NCBI RefSeq assembly: GCF_029168315.1 | Contig: NZ_JARGYD010000001.1 | Location: 930,001 to 994,000, forward strand | Origin: Psychromarinibacter halotolerans | GTDB taxonomy: Bacteria > Pseudomonadota > Alphaproteobacteria > Rhodobacterales > Rhodobacteraceae | DNA length: 64,000 bases | Direction of reading: 5' to 3' | Part shown: positions 33,103 through 43,172 of the stretch, piece by piece | How the letters are laid out: each line of letters opens with the position of its first letter | Position numbering within the stretch: the first letter of the stretch is position 1 | Program-made: the position numbers and the translations under genes | Notes under the pieces: model-generated | Databases searched by the model: none | What the model saw: the letters and a program-made list of their open reading frames with translations, nothing else | What the model was told of the DNA's origin: nothing

Positions 33103-33870
33103 ATGTCCGCCGTTACGCGTATCCCGCCCGCCCTTGTCTTCGCGGTCCTTCTGCTGGCCGCGTGGGAGACCTATTGCCGCCTTGCGCAGGTGTCGCCGCT
33201 GGTGCTGCCACCGCCCAGCGGTGTGATGCGCGCATTGGTCGTGGAACGGGCCGAGATCCTGCGCCACGCGGTCAGCACCATCGCCGTCGCCGCGCTGGGG
33301 TTCACGCTTTCGGTGAGCTTCGCCTGCGCGGCCTCGGTCGCGCTGCACTTCGTGCCGTGGCTTCGGCGCGGGCTGATGCCGCTGCTGGTGGCCAGCCAGA
33401 CGGTGCCGCTGGTGGCGCTGGCGCCGCTGATGATCCTGTGGTTCGGGTTCGGACTGCTGCCGAAAGTGCTGCTGGTGATCCTTGTCACCTTCTTCCCGAT
33501 CCTCGTCAGCCTGCTGTCGGGCTACGCCCGTGCGCCCCGCGCCTATGTGGATCTGCTGACCTCGATGGGCGCCGGACCGGGGCGCGTGTTCCGGCGGGTG
33601 ATCCTGCCGGTCGCGCGCCCCTCGTTCTTCGCGGGGCTTCGTATCTCGGCAACCTATGCCATCGTCGCGACGATCTTCGCGGAATACGCGGGCGCGCGGC
33701 GCGGGATCGGCATCTACATCCTGACCGCCAAGAACAACTTCCGCGCCGACCTTGTGCTGGCGGGCGTGGTGGTGTCGGCGGTGTTGACGCTGTGCCTGCT
33801 GGGCGCGTTGCACTTGGCCGACCGCTTGACGGCCCGCCGGTTTCGCGGAGGCGCCGATGCTGCGGATTGA
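33103..33870 (+). CDS. thiX: ABC transporter permease ThiX (thiamine-pyrimidine uptake)
   Basis: This is a 255-residue inner-membrane permease of the taurine/nitrate/pyrimidine type. It has about six spans, starting with PPALVFAVLLLAAWETYC, and the family loop GAGPGRVFRRVILPVARPSFFAGLRIS that docks the ATPase. It is followed by ATPase and NMT1/THI5-type binding protein genes and preceded by ykoF and a TPP riboswitch. The cargo is therefore probably the pyrimidine moiety of thiamine (HMP) or a degraded thiamine. It overlaps thiZ by 14 bases. Confidence 0.9.
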   Translation: MSAVTRIPPALVFAVLLLAAWETYCRLAQVSPLVLPPPSGVMRALVVERAEILRHAVSTIAVAALGFTLSVSFACAASVALHFVPWLRRGLMPLLVASQTVPLVALAPLMILWFGFGLLPKVLLVILVTFFPILVSLLSGYARAPRAYVDLLTSMGAGPGRVFRRVILPVARPSFFAGLRISATYAIVATIFAEYAGARRGIGIYILTAKNNFRADLVLAGVVVSAVLTLCLLGALHLADRLTARRFRGGADAAD

Positions 33871-34597
33871 CGACCTGACCATCCGCGCCGGCGACGCGGT
33901 CCTGATCGACGCGCTGTCGCTGACGGTCGCCCCCGACGGGATCACCTGCCTGATCGGCCCGTCCGGTTGCGGAAAAACGTCCGTGATCAAATGGCTGGCG
34001 GGCATCCTTGATCCGGCGCTCGAAGCGCGCGGCACGGCCACCCGCGACGGCGCCCCGCTGAACGCGCCGGATGCCGCGCTGGCCTATCAGCCGCAGCAGG
34101 ACGCGCTGTTCCCGTGGTTGACCGTGGCCGAGAACGCGGGGCTTGGGCTGGAGATGCGCGGGCAGTCGCGCCGCGCCGCGCGCGCCCGCACCGCGCCCCT
34201 GTTCGCGCCGTTCGGCCTGTCGGGATGCGAGGATCGGTTCCCGTCAGAGCTGTCCGGCGGGATGCGCCAGCGCGCCGCCTTCCTGCGCACCATCGTGCAG
34301 GACACCCGGTTCATCCTGCTGGACGAACCGTTCTCTGCGCTGGACGCGGTGACGCGCCTGCGGATGCAGGACTGGCTGTGCGCCCGCCTGACCGACACCC
34401 CGCGCGGCGTGCTGATGGTCACCCACGACCTGCACGAGGCCACGCAGATGGCCGACCGCATCCTTGTCATGTCCGCCCGGCCCGGCCGCATCGTCACGGA
34501 CATTCCCCTGACCACGCCCCGCGCCGCCCGGACCGAGGCGGCGCTGGCCGACACACGATCGAAACTCAGAACCCTGTTGCTGGAGGAGACCTCATGA
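33857..34597 (+). CDS. thiZ: ABC transporter ATP-binding protein ThiZ
   Basis: This 246-residue ATPase has Walker A GPSGCGKTS, Q-loop YQPQQDALFPW, signature LSGGMRQR and Walker B FILLDEPFSALD. It energises the ThiX permease for uptake of a thiamine precursor. The start at 33857 lies inside the end of thiX, and it shares ATGA with thiY. It belongs to the nitrate/taurine/pyrimidine ATPase subgroup and is thiamine-related mainly by context. Confidence 0.9.
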   Translation: MLRIDDLTIRAGDAVLIDALSLTVAPDGITCLIGPSGCGKTSVIKWLAGILDPALEARGTATRDGAPLNAPDAALAYQPQQDALFPWLTVAENAGLGLEMRGQSRRAARARTAPLFAPFGLSGCEDRFPSELSGGMRQRAAFLRTIVQDTRFILLDEPFSALDAVTRLRMQDWLCARLTDTPRGVLMVTHDLHEATQMADRILVMSARPGRIVTDIPLTTPRAARTEAALADTRSKLRTLLLEETS

Positions 34598-35574
34598 TCC
34601 GCACCCTGCTGACCCTCGCCGCCCTGTCGGCCCCTGCCGCCGCGCTGGCGCAGGACCCCGTGACCATCGCTCTGGACTGGACGCTGAACACCAACCACGT
34701 CGGCCTGATCGCCGCCCGCGACCGGGGCCTGTACGACGACGCCGGGCTAGAGGTGGACATCCTGCCCTATTCCGACACCAGCTCGACCGCGCTGTTGGCG
34801 GCGGGCGCGGCGGATTTCGCCTATATGACTTCGCTTGGGTTCATGAGCGCACGCGCGGGCGGTGCCGACCTTGTGGCCCTGTGGGTGACCATGCAGCACG
34901 AAACGGGGCGGCTGGTCTACGGTGCCGACAACGCGGCGATCACCCGGCCCGCCGACCTGTCGGGCAAAACCTATGCCGGGTTCGGCAGCGACTGGGAGCA
35001 CGCGCTGATCTCGACCATGATCGAGACCGACGGCGGCGATCCGGTCTACGACACCGTCACGCTGGGCACCGGCGCCTATGAAGCACTCGCCACCGGCGCG
35101 GTCGACTTCACGCTGGAGGTCGCAACGTGGGAGGGCGTGAACAGCGAATTGCTGGGCCGCGACCAGGCGTCCTTCGCCTACGCAGACTACGGCATCCCGG
35201 ACCAGCAGAACGGCTATATCGGCACCCGAAGCGATTACCTCGGCGACCACGCCGACATCGTGGCGCGGTTCATGCAGGCGACGCAGCAGGGGTACGAATG
35301 GGCCGCCGCGCACCCTAACGACGCGGCCGAACTGATGATCGCCGCCGGAGACTTCCCGAACGCGGCGCTGGTCGAAGGCTCGATGCAGGCGATCGTCGAG
35401 GGCGGGTTCCTGACTGATGGCGACACCCCCGTCGGCGCCATCGACCCCGAGCGGGTCGCGCGGATGGCGAAGTTCCTGTTCGACAGCGGCGTCCTGAAGG
35501 GCACGGACGGTCAGCCGCTGGACTGGCCCGGCAGCGTGGCGGACTGGTACGACCAAGGCTGGATGGATCAATGA
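34594..35574 (+). CDS. thiY: ABC transporter substrate-binding protein ThiY (NMT1/THI5-like)
   Basis: This 326-residue periplasmic protein has a Sec signal (MIRTLLTLAALSAPAAALAQ). The mature sequence begins VTIALDWTLNTNHVGLIAARD, the hallmark of NMT1/THI5-like proteins that bind formylaminopyrimidine or HMP. DFAYMTSLGFMSARAGG and DFTLEVATWEGVNSELLG continue the family pattern. It delivers its ligand to ThiX and ThiZ. TPP-riboswitch control supports a thiamine-precursor ligand. It overlaps the following monooxygenase by 4 bases. Confidence 0.92.
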   Translation: MIRTLLTLAALSAPAAALAQDPVTIALDWTLNTNHVGLIAARDRGLYDDAGLEVDILPYSDTSSTALLAAGAADFAYMTSLGFMSARAGGADLVALWVTMQHETGRLVYGADNAAITRPADLSGKTYAGFGSDWEHALISTMIETDGGDPVYDTVTLGTGAYEALATGAVDFTLEVATWEGVNSELLGRDQASFAYADYGIPDQQNGYIGTRSDYLGDHADIVARFMQATQQGYEWAAAHPNDAAELMIAAGDFPNAALVEGSMQAIVEGGFLTDGDTPVGAIDPERVARMAKFLFDSGVLKGTDGQPLDWPGSVADWYDQGWMDQ

Positions 35575-36794
35575 TCCTGAACGCCGTCCTGTTCGGCCAC
35601 GGCAGTCACGAAGCCGCGTGGCGGCATCCGGCGGTGCGGGCGACCGCGCCGCTGGACCTGGCGCACTGGACCGCCTGCGCCCGCGACGCGGAAGCCGGCG
35701 GCTTCGACGGGCTGTTTCTTGGCGACATCCTGTGCCTGCAGGACCACCCCGACCTGCACCCGTCCGAAACGCTGGACCCGTTCATGGTTCTGGCGGCACT
35801 GGCGGCGGCGACGACGCGGCTGACGCTGACCGGCACCGCCTCGACCAGCTTCAACCATCCGTTCCACCTTGCCCGCCGCATCCTCAGCCTGCATCACCTG
35901 AGCGGCGGGCGCGCGGGGTGGAACATCGTCACGTCGTCCTACCCGCAAGAGGCCACGACCTTCGGCTGGGACGCGATGCCGCCGACCGACACCCGGTACG
36001 AGATCGCCCAAGAGGTGGTCGAGGCGGTGCAGGCGCTGTGGTCCGCTTGGGACGGCATCGACCGGGTGGCGGACAAGGACGGCGCGCGATGGCTGACCGC
36101 CGCGCCGCAGCCGGTCCGCCGCGAAGGCCGCTTCGGGCGGCTGGACGGGACAGTCAACCTGTCGCCCGCGCCCTATGGACGGCCGGTGCTTGCGCAGGCC
36201 GGGTCGTCGGCCAAGGGCCGCGCCTTCGCGGCGCGCCATGCCGATCAGGTGTTCACGGTCCAAAACGACCGGGCCAGCGCCCGCGCGTTCCGGGACGAGG
36301 TGCGCGTCCTTGCCGCCAGCGCCGGGCGCGACCCCGACGCGTTGGCGGTGCTGCCCGGCGTCGTGCCCTTCGTGGCCGACACCCGGGCCGAAGCCGAGGC
36401 GCAACTGGCCGAGCTGTCGGAGCTTGTCGGGCAGCAGCACGTCCTGACCAAGCTGGCGCGGTTCATCGGGCTGGACCTGTCGGGCGACGATCCCGACGCC
36501 CCCTTCGCGCATCGCCCCGAGGACCTGCGCGACAACGCGTTCAGCAACTCGCGGGCGCGGCTGTTGGTAGCGGACGCACAGGACCGGGGGCTGACCCTGC
36601 GCGACATGGCGAACCGCTTCGCCGCCGGGCACGGTCACCTGCTGCTGGTCGGCACCGGCGCCGAGGTCGCGGCGACGCTGGACGACTGGATCGCCCACGG
36701 CGCCGCCGACGGGTTCAACGTGATGCCGCCCATGCTTCCCGGCGGCATCGCGGATTTCGGCGGGCACGTCATCCCTCACCTGCGCCACCGCTGA
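35571..36794 (+). CDS. LLM-class flavin-dependent monooxygenase in the thiamine-salvage operon
   Basis: This 407-residue luciferase-like FMN monooxygenase is of the NtaA/DmoA/SnaA branch. Typical features are GGFDGLFLGDILCLQ, DPFMVLAALAAATTRLTLTGTASTSFNHPFHLAR and the FMN/substrate region GGRAGWNIVTSSYPQEATTFGWD. Relatives oxidise nitrilotriacetate, sulfur compounds or pyrimidines, with FMNH2 supplied by a separate reductase that is not seen here. It shares ATGA with thiY and should be under the same TPP riboswitch. A role in converting an imported, damaged or modified thiamine or pyrimidine is a reasonable inference, but no specific activity can be named. Confidence 0.88.
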   Translation: MILNAVLFGHGSHEAAWRHPAVRATAPLDLAHWTACARDAEAGGFDGLFLGDILCLQDHPDLHPSETLDPFMVLAALAAATTRLTLTGTASTSFNHPFHLARRILSLHHLSGGRAGWNIVTSSYPQEATTFGWDAMPPTDTRYEIAQEVVEAVQALWSAWDGIDRVADKDGARWLTAAPQPVRREGRFGRLDGTVNLSPAPYGRPVLAQAGSSAKGRAFAARHADQVFTVQNDRASARAFRDEVRVLAASAGRDPDALAVLPGVVPFVADTRAEAEAQLAELSELVGQQHVLTKLARFIGLDLSGDDPDAPFAHRPEDLRDNAFSNSRARLLVADAQDRGLTLRDMANRFAAGHGHLLLVGTGAEVAATLDDWIAHGAADGFNVMPPMLPGGIADFGGHVIPHLRHR

Positions 36795-36804
36795 CGCACA
36801 GCGA

Positions 36805-37794
36805 TCAGCCGTGGATCGCCAGCGCGTCCATCTCGGGCCACAGCGCGTCAGGCAGCGGATCGGCGAAGGTGTCGAAGTTCCGCGTCAGGCTGGACGGCTT
36901 CGACGATCCGATCAGCACGCTGGCCACCACCGGGTTTTTCAGCGGGAACTGCAACGCCGCGTTGGCCAGCGTGACCCCGTGGGCCTCGGCCACGGCCTGC
37001 ATCCCGCGCACCCGCTCCATCACCTCGTCGGAGGCCTCGGTATAGTTGAACGTCGCGCCCGGCACCGCGCCGGTGGCAAGGATGCCCGAGTTGAACACGC
37101 CGCCCACCACCATCGCGGTGCCGCTGTCCTCGCACATGCCCATCAGCCGCGTGCAGGCAGAACGATCCAGCAGCGAATAGCGCCCGGCCATCAGCAGACA
37201 GTCCAACCCGACCCGTTCCATCACGTTGACGCAGGCCTCGGCCTGGTTCACCCCCAGCCCGTAAGCGCCGATGGAGCCTTCGGATTTCAGTTGCTCCAGC
37301 GCCTTGATGCCGCTTTTGGCGAAGGTCTCCAGATGCGCCGCATAGTCGTCGCCGGTGAAGGTATCGGGTTCAAGGTCATGGACGAACAGGATATCGACCG
37401 AGGGCAGGCCAAGCCGCTGCAGGCTGTCTTCCCACGACCGCATGATGCCGTCGTAGGAATAGTCGTAGCGCACGTTGAACGGCAGCGCGTCGACAAAGCC
37501 GTTGTCGGGCAGCGGGCCGTCGGTGACCGGCGACAAAAGCCGCCCCACCTTGGTCGACAGCACGAAGTCGCCGCGCGGTTTGCCCTGCAGGTAATCGCCC
37601 AGCCGCCGCTCGGACAGGCCCTGCCCATAGTAAGGCGCGGTATCGAAATAGCGGATGCCCGCATCCCATGCGGTGTCCAGCACCTGCATGACCTGCGCGC
37701 GGTCCACCGGCTGGTACAGGTTGCCGATCGGGGCCGCGCCGAAGGACAGCTCGGTCAGGTTCAGCGCGGTGTTGCCAAGTCTGCGCGTCTTCAT
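36805..37794 (-). CDS. Aldo/keto reductase, D-threo-aldose 1-dehydrogenase-like
   Basis: This 329-residue TIM-barrel oxidoreductase has the catalytic tetrad regions YFDTAPYYGQGLSERRLG (Asp and Tyr), LSTKVGR (Lys) and ILFVHDLE (His). The sequence follows the D-threo-aldose or L-fucose dehydrogenase subgroup, with a conserved YSYDG segment and VGGVFNSGILA. It likely oxidises an aldose at C1 using NAD(P). It is the last gene of the GntR-SDR-UxuB-UxuA operon, overlapping uxuA by 4 bases, and ends 10 bases from a convergent gene. Confidence 0.9.
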   Translation of the reverse strand: MKTRRLGNTALNLTELSFGAAPIGNLYQPVDRAQVMQVLDTAWDAGIRYFDTAPYYGQGLSERRLGDYLQGKPRGDFVLSTKVGRLLSPVTDGPLPDNGFVDALPFNVRYDYSYDGIMRSWEDSLQRLGLPSVDILFVHDLEPDTFTGDDYAAHLETFAKSGIKALEQLKSEGSIGAYGLGVNQAEACVNVMERVGLDCLLMAGRYSLLDRSACTRLMGMCEDSGTAMVVGGVFNSGILATGAVPGATFNYTEASDEVMERVRGMQAVAEAHGVTLANAALQFPLKNPVVASVLIGSSKPSSLTRNFDTFADPLPDALWPEMDALAIHG

Positions 37795-38978
37795 GCGGCT
37801 TCCCCGTCCAGTTGACGCGAGACGGTGCGGATGATGCCGCGCAGTTCTCCCAGCCCCTTGAGGCGACCGTTGTACGAGTAGCCGGGGTTCGTGACCTTGT
37901 CGATGTCGTCGCCCAGCAGGTGCCCGTGGTCGGGGCGCATCGGGATGTCCGGGCGGCGTCCCTCGGCGGCGGCGGTCCGTTCCTCGCGCAGCAGCGCCTC
38001 GATGATCGCGATCATGTCGCCGCGCCCTTCAAGGTGATCGTCCTCGAAGAAGGACCCGTCTTCTTCCACCGTGACATTGCGCAGGTGGGCGAAGTTGGTG
38101 CGCGAGGCGAATTCCTGCGCCATCGCTGTCAGGTCGTTGTCAGCCCGCGCGCCGTAAGATCCTGTGCACAGCGTGATGCCGTTGTGCGGGCTGTCGACCG
38201 CCGACAGGATGTTGCGCACGTCCTGCGGGGTCGAGACGACGCGCGGCAGGCCGAACAGCGAAATGGGCGGATCGTCGGGGTGGATGGCCAGCCGCACGCC
38301 CGCCTCTTCCGCGACCGGAACGACCTCGCGCAGGAAGGCGATCAGGTTGCCCTGCATCGTCTCGCGGTCGATGCCCTTGAAGCTGTCGATCAGCGCCGCG
38401 ATGGACGCCCGCGTCTGGACCAAGGCGCCGCCCGGAAGGCCCGCGATGACGTTCTTTTCCAGCAGCAGCTTTTCGTCCTCGGACATCTCTGCCGCGCGCG
38501 CTTCGGCACGGGCCACCAGTGCTGCGTCATAGTCGTCGGACGCGCCGGGACGGTTCAGGACGAACACGTCATAGGCCACGAAATCCACCATCTCGAACCG
38601 CAGCGCCAGCCCGGTGCCCGGCGCCTTCCAGCGCAGGTCGGTGCGGGTCCAGTCCACGACGGGCATGAAATTGTAGCAAACCACCGGCACGCCGGCCCGG
38701 CCCACGCGCATCAACGTGTCTTTCCAGCGCCCCACCGCCTCGGCCGCGCCCTTGCCGCCGCTTTTGACGCACTGCTCCATCGGGATCGACTCGCAGACCG
38801 TCCATGTCATGCCCGCAGCTTCGATCATCGCCTTGCGCTTGAGGATCTCTTCCTCGGGCCAGACGGTGCCGTCCGGCACCTGATGCAACGCGGTGACAAT
38901 CCCCGTGGCGCCGGTCTGGCGCACATGGGCCAACGGGATCGGGTCCGGCTCTCCGTACCATCTCCAGGTTTCCTGCAT
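37791..38978 (-). CDS. uxuA: Mannonate dehydratase UxuA
   Basis: This 395-residue enzyme matches E. coli UxuA length (394) and pattern. It begins MQETWRWYGEPDPIPLAHVRQTGATGIVTALH and contains VCESIPM, YNFMPVVDWTRTDL, LAIHPDDPP, LCTGSYGA and the C-terminal MRPDHGHLLGDD. It dehydrates D-mannonate to 2-keto-3-deoxygluconate in the hexuronate pathway, using Mn2+ or Fe2+. Metal ligands are expected among the His, Cys and Asp of HPDDPP, CTGSYGA and RPDHG. It directly follows uxuB, whose stop abuts the start. Confidence 0.96.
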   Translation of the reverse strand: MQETWRWYGEPDPIPLAHVRQTGATGIVTALHQVPDGTVWPEEEILKRKAMIEAAGMTWTVCESIPMEQCVKSGGKGAAEAVGRWKDTLMRVGRAGVPVVCYNFMPVVDWTRTDLRWKAPGTGLALRFEMVDFVAYDVFVLNRPGASDDYDAALVARAEARAAEMSEDEKLLLEKNVIAGLPGGALVQTRASIAALIDSFKGIDRETMQGNLIAFLREVVPVAEEAGVRLAIHPDDPPISLFGLPRVVSTPQDVRNILSAVDSPHNGITLCTGSYGARADNDLTAMAQEFASRTNFAHLRNVTVEEDGSFFEDDHLEGRGDMIAIIEALLREERTAAAEGRRPDIPMRPDHGHLLGDDIDKVTNPGYSYNGRLKGLGELRGIIRTVSRQLDGEAA

Positions 38979-40445
38979 TCACCCCTCCTTGGTCATGCGG
39001 CGCAGGCAGGCAAGAACGCCGTGTGTGCGAATATCGGTGTAGGCGGCGGTAAGGTCCGCCGCAAATGTCTGATCCGGCGTCGTGCCGAACACGCGCGCGA
39101 AGCCTAGGAACCGCCGCACCACGTCTTCGGGCGGCAAGGCGTCCTGATCCGGCGCGTCCCAGTCGTGAAACGCCGGATCGTGGATCGCGACCCCCTGCCC
39201 CTTTTCGTTCGTCGCGGCGCAGGACCGCAGCCACAGCGCCAGCGCCAGCATCGGCGCCCCGTGCGGCTGACCCGCCGCGCGCAGTTCGCACAGCGGCGCA
39301 AGGATGCGCTGCGGCACCTTTTGCGACGCGTCCGAGGCGATCTGTTCCGCCTTGTGCTTCAGCGACGGGTTCGCGAACCGCTGCCGCAGCCCCACCACGT
39401 AAGCCGCGCCGTCGACCTCGGCCCGCAGCGTCGGACCTACCTGCCGCCAGTACAGGTCGATGAAATCGCGCACCTCTGGCACGGCATAAACCGCGTCCAC
39501 CGTGGGAAGTCCGGCAGACTGGCCGATGGCGGCGATGGCGGTATGCGCGCCGTTCAGCATCCGCAGCTTCATATGCTCGAACGGTTCGACATCGGTCACG
39601 AACTCGGCGCCCGACTGTTCCAGCGCGGGGCGCGGCCCGGCGAAGTCGTCCTCGATCACCCAGCGGAAATAGGGTTCCGCCACCACCGGCCACGCGTCGG
39701 TGACGCCCAGCCCCGCCGCCACGCCGTCACGGTCGGCGTCGGTCGTCGCGGGCACGATCCGGTCGACCATCACGCAAGGACAGCGGATCGCGTCCCGGAT
39801 GTGGTCCGCCAGCGCCGGATCGCGCAGCGCCGCGAAATCCGCCAGCGCCCCGTGCAGGATGCGCCCGTTCGAGGGAAGGTTGTCGCACGACAGCAGCGTC
39901 AGCGGCGGCGCACCGGCCTCGTGCCGTTGGCGGATCGCCTCGGTCAGGTAGCAGTAAATCGAGCGGGGTGCCTCCGGGTGGGCAAGGTCATGCACGATAT
40001 CGGGATGGTCCGTCAGCAAGCGCCCGGTGGACAGGTCGGCGAGATAGCCCTTTTCCGTCACCGTCAGCGTCACGATCTTCACACGCGGATCGGCCAGCGC
40101 CGCCAGCAGCGCGGCGGGGTCCTCGGGCGCGACCAGCACTTCAAGGATCGAGCCCACCACGCGCAGCGTCTCGCCCTGCCCGTCCCGCTCGCAATAGGTG
40201 TACAGGGTATCCTGCGGCGCCAGCGCGTCGCGGGTGGTCGCGCTGCGCAGCGAGGCGGCGATGATGCCCCAGCCGGTTTCGCCCCGGTTCAGGCAGTCGT
40301 CGATGAACACCGCCTGATGCCCGCGATGGAACGCGCCCACGCCAAGGTGGACGATGCCGGGTGTCACCGCGCGGCGGTCGTACTGCGGGCGGGCGACGCC
40401 ATCCGGCAGCCGGGTCAGCGCCGCGTCGTTCAGTCTGTCGGTCAT
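38979..40445 (-). CDS. uxuB: Mannitol dehydrogenase family protein, probable fructuronate reductase UxuB
   Basis: This is a 488-residue long-chain (polyol-specific) dehydrogenase. The N-terminal Rossmann domain opens PGIVHLGVGAFHRGHQAVFID, and ITLTVTEKGYL and LLSCDNLPSNG are family marks. The C-terminal domain has the catalytic KLRMLNGAHTAIA with the conserved lysine and NxxH. Next to uxuA and a GntR regulator it most likely reduces D-fructuronate to D-mannonate with NADH. Mannitol dehydrogenase activity is an alternative the sequence alone does not exclude. Confidence 0.93.
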   Translation of the reverse strand: MTDRLNDAALTRLPDGVARPQYDRRAVTPGIVHLGVGAFHRGHQAVFIDDCLNRGETGWGIIAASLRSATTRDALAPQDTLYTYCERDGQGETLRVVGSILEVLVAPEDPAALLAALADPRVKIVTLTVTEKGYLADLSTGRLLTDHPDIVHDLAHPEAPRSIYCYLTEAIRQRHEAGAPPLTLLSCDNLPSNGRILHGALADFAALRDPALADHIRDAIRCPCVMVDRIVPATTDADRDGVAAGLGVTDAWPVVAEPYFRWVIEDDFAGPRPALEQSGAEFVTDVEPFEHMKLRMLNGAHTAIAAIGQSAGLPTVDAVYAVPEVRDFIDLYWRQVGPTLRAEVDGAAYVVGLRQRFANPSLKHKAEQIASDASQKVPQRILAPLCELRAAGQPHGAPMLALALWLRSCAATNEKGQGVAIHDPAFHDWDAPDQDALPPEDVVRRFLGFARVFGTTPDQTFAADLTAAYTDIRTHGVLACLRRMTKEG

Positions 40446-40455
40446 ACCGTCCCCC

Positions 40456-41196
40456 TCAGCCGAACTGCAGGCCGCCGTTCATGTCGATGGTCAGCCCGGT
40501 CATGAACCCGGCCAGCGGCGAGGCAAGGAACCGCACCGTATGCGCCACCTCTTCCGGCTCGCAGAACCGGCCGACGGGAATCGCCGCCAGCTGGCGTGCA
40601 CGGTCCTCGTCGGACAGCTGGTTCATGATCATCGGCGACACGACATAGGCGGGGGCGATGGCGTTCGCGGTGATTCCGGTGCCGGTCAGTTCACGCGCGG
40701 TGGAATAGGTCAGGCCCACCAGCGCGGCCTTGGACACCGAATAGGCGGTGCCCGCCGTCAGCCCGCCGGATTTCCACGCATAGGACGCCATGTTGATGAC
40801 CCTGCCCCAGCCCGCGTCCTTCATCCCCGGCACCACCGCCTGCGTCAGCAGCATCGCGGCATCCAAGTTCACGGACATCAGCGCGTGCCAGTCTTCCAGC
40901 GTGATCCCGGCCAGCTTGTGCGGCGTCAGGATGCCGGCGTTGTTGACCAGAATGTCGATGCGGCCGTGCTTGCCCAGCAAATCGGCCGCCAACGCCTGAA
41001 GCCCCGGCCCGTCGGACAGATCGGCAACGGCGGCGGAACAGTTCGGCCCGACGTCGGCGCACAGCGCGTCCAGCGCGTCGGCGTCCCGGTCCAGCGCGAT
41101 CACCTGCGCGCCTTCGGCCGCCAATGCCGTTACCACGGCGCGGCCAATGCCGCCGCCCGCGCCGGTGACCAGCGCGGTCTTGTCCTGAAGCTCCAT
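40456..41196 (-). CDS. Short-chain dehydrogenase/reductase (SDR)
   Basis: This is a 246-residue classical SDR. The cofactor motif TGAGGGIG is at about residues 11-18, and the acidic LDRD after strand 2 favours NAD. NNAG (NILVNNAGIL), a serine in NMASYAWKSGG and the catalytic YSVSKAALVG follow. ATG at 41196 is chosen because the N-terminus then begins just before the Rossmann strand. It lies between gntR and uxuB and probably oxidises a sugar or sugar-acid intermediate such as a 3-keto or 5-keto hexonate. Its substrate is not evident. Confidence 0.92.
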   Translation of the reverse strand: MELQDKTALVTGAGGGIGRAVVTALAAEGAQVIALDRDADALDALCADVGPNCSAAVADLSDGPGLQALAADLLGKHGRIDILVNNAGILTPHKLAGITLEDWHALMSVNLDAAMLLTQAVVPGMKDAGWGRVINMASYAWKSGGLTAGTAYSVSKAALVGLTYSTARELTGTGITANAIAPAYVVSPMIMNQLSDEDRARQLAAIPVGRFCEPEEVAHTVRFLASPLAGFMTGLTIDMNGGLQFG

Positions 41197-41231
41197 GAAG
41201 TTCCTCCCAGTGGTCCTGTATGTGCGCCCGT

Positions 41232-41975
41232 TCAGACGGGCAGCTGTTTCCTGTCCTCTTCCGGCATCTGGTCGAAGATGACGAATGCCATGTCGAGGTG
41301 TGTGGCCAGCGCCTCCTCTGCGCCGTCCACGTCGCCCCGGTCGAGCGCGTCCAGCACCGCGAGGTGCTCGGTCAGGACGTCCGGCAGACGGTCCGCCTGC
41401 GCCCAGTAGCGATAGAATCGGGTCAGCGAGACCTTCGCCGCCTGTATTGCGTCCCACACTCCCGCGCGGCCCGAAAACCCGGCCAGCGTGCGGTGAAATT
41501 CCTCGTCGGCAAGAAAGAACCCGTCGGGGTCCTCTGCCGCGATCACCTGTCGCTGCTTTTCCACGATGTCGCGCAGCGTCTGGCTCATCTCGGGCGTCCA
41601 GATCGCGGCGGTCTCGCGCAGCAGCGCCAGTTCCAGCGAACGGCGGATGAAATGGCTGTCGCGCAGATTGCCCAGCCGCAAGGGCGCGACGTAGCTGCCG
41701 CGCTGAGGCAGGATGTCGACCAGCCCCTCTTCGGACAGCCGCTGAATCGCCGAACGCACCGGCGTCCGCGACACCGCGAACTGGCGACAGATCGAATTTT
41801 CGCTGATCGGCGCGCCGGGCGCGAGCCGAACCTCGATGATCGCGCGGCGCAGCGCGTCATGCACCTGATCCGAAACCGAGCCGTTCCGGCCAAGCACAAG
41901 CTCCAGCTCTTCCAGCCCTTGCGCGCTGGCGCCGAACAGCTTGCCGCGCGGGCCCTGTGGCGGTGGCTTGGTCAT
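41232..41975 (-). CDS. GntR-family regulator (FCD subfamily) of the uxu operon
   Basis: This 247-residue regulator has a helix-turn-helix at about residues 30-95 (ISENSICRQFAVSRTPVRSAIQRL) and an FCD domain with ligands in ADEEFHRTLAGFSG and LTEHLAVLDAL. ATG at 41975 gives the conserved length. It is the first gene of the hexuronate operon and is divergent from the sugar ABC transporter. The 12-bp palindrome CTTGTATACAAG, a typical FCD-type GntR target, lies about 58 bases upstream of its start. It is likely induced by a hexuronate or product. Confidence 0.93.
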   Translation of the reverse strand: MTKPPPQGPRGKLFGASAQGLEELELVLGRNGSVSDQVHDALRRAIIEVRLAPGAPISENSICRQFAVSRTPVRSAIQRLSEEGLVDILPQRGSYVAPLRLGNLRDSHFIRRSLELALLRETAAIWTPEMSQTLRDIVEKQRQVIAAEDPDGFFLADEEFHRTLAGFSGRAGVWDAIQAAKVSLTRFYRYWAQADRLPDVLTEHLAVLDALDRGDVDGAEEALATHLDMAFVIFDQMPEEDRKQLPV

Positions 41976-42013
41976 GGCGTCGATCCCCTGAGACCTCGGT
42001 TTGGATGCTATCA

Positions 42014-42044
42014 GCAAGTTTCGACTTGCCAACTTGTATACAAG
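42014..42044. promoter_or_regulatory. Two adjacent palindromes between gntR and the sugar transporter: probable GntR operators
   Basis: CTTGTATACAAG at 42033-42044 is a perfect 12-bp palindrome of the TTGTATACAA class bound by FCD-type GntR proteins. GCAAGT (42014-42019) and ACTTGC (42024-42029) form a second perfect inverted repeat with a TTCG spacer. Both lie in the 167-base divergent region, so one repressor could control both operons. Confidence 0.65.
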
Positions 42045-42142
42045 CATACTAGGGTCCGACCAGCGAAAGCAAGTGGACAATGGAGGGTCCACGAAAACCG
42101 AGGCCGGATTGTCCGCCCCGGTTCGACAAGGAGGAGATCACC

Positions 42143-43165
<1,023 letters not shown>

Positions 43166-43172
43166 CGACAAA

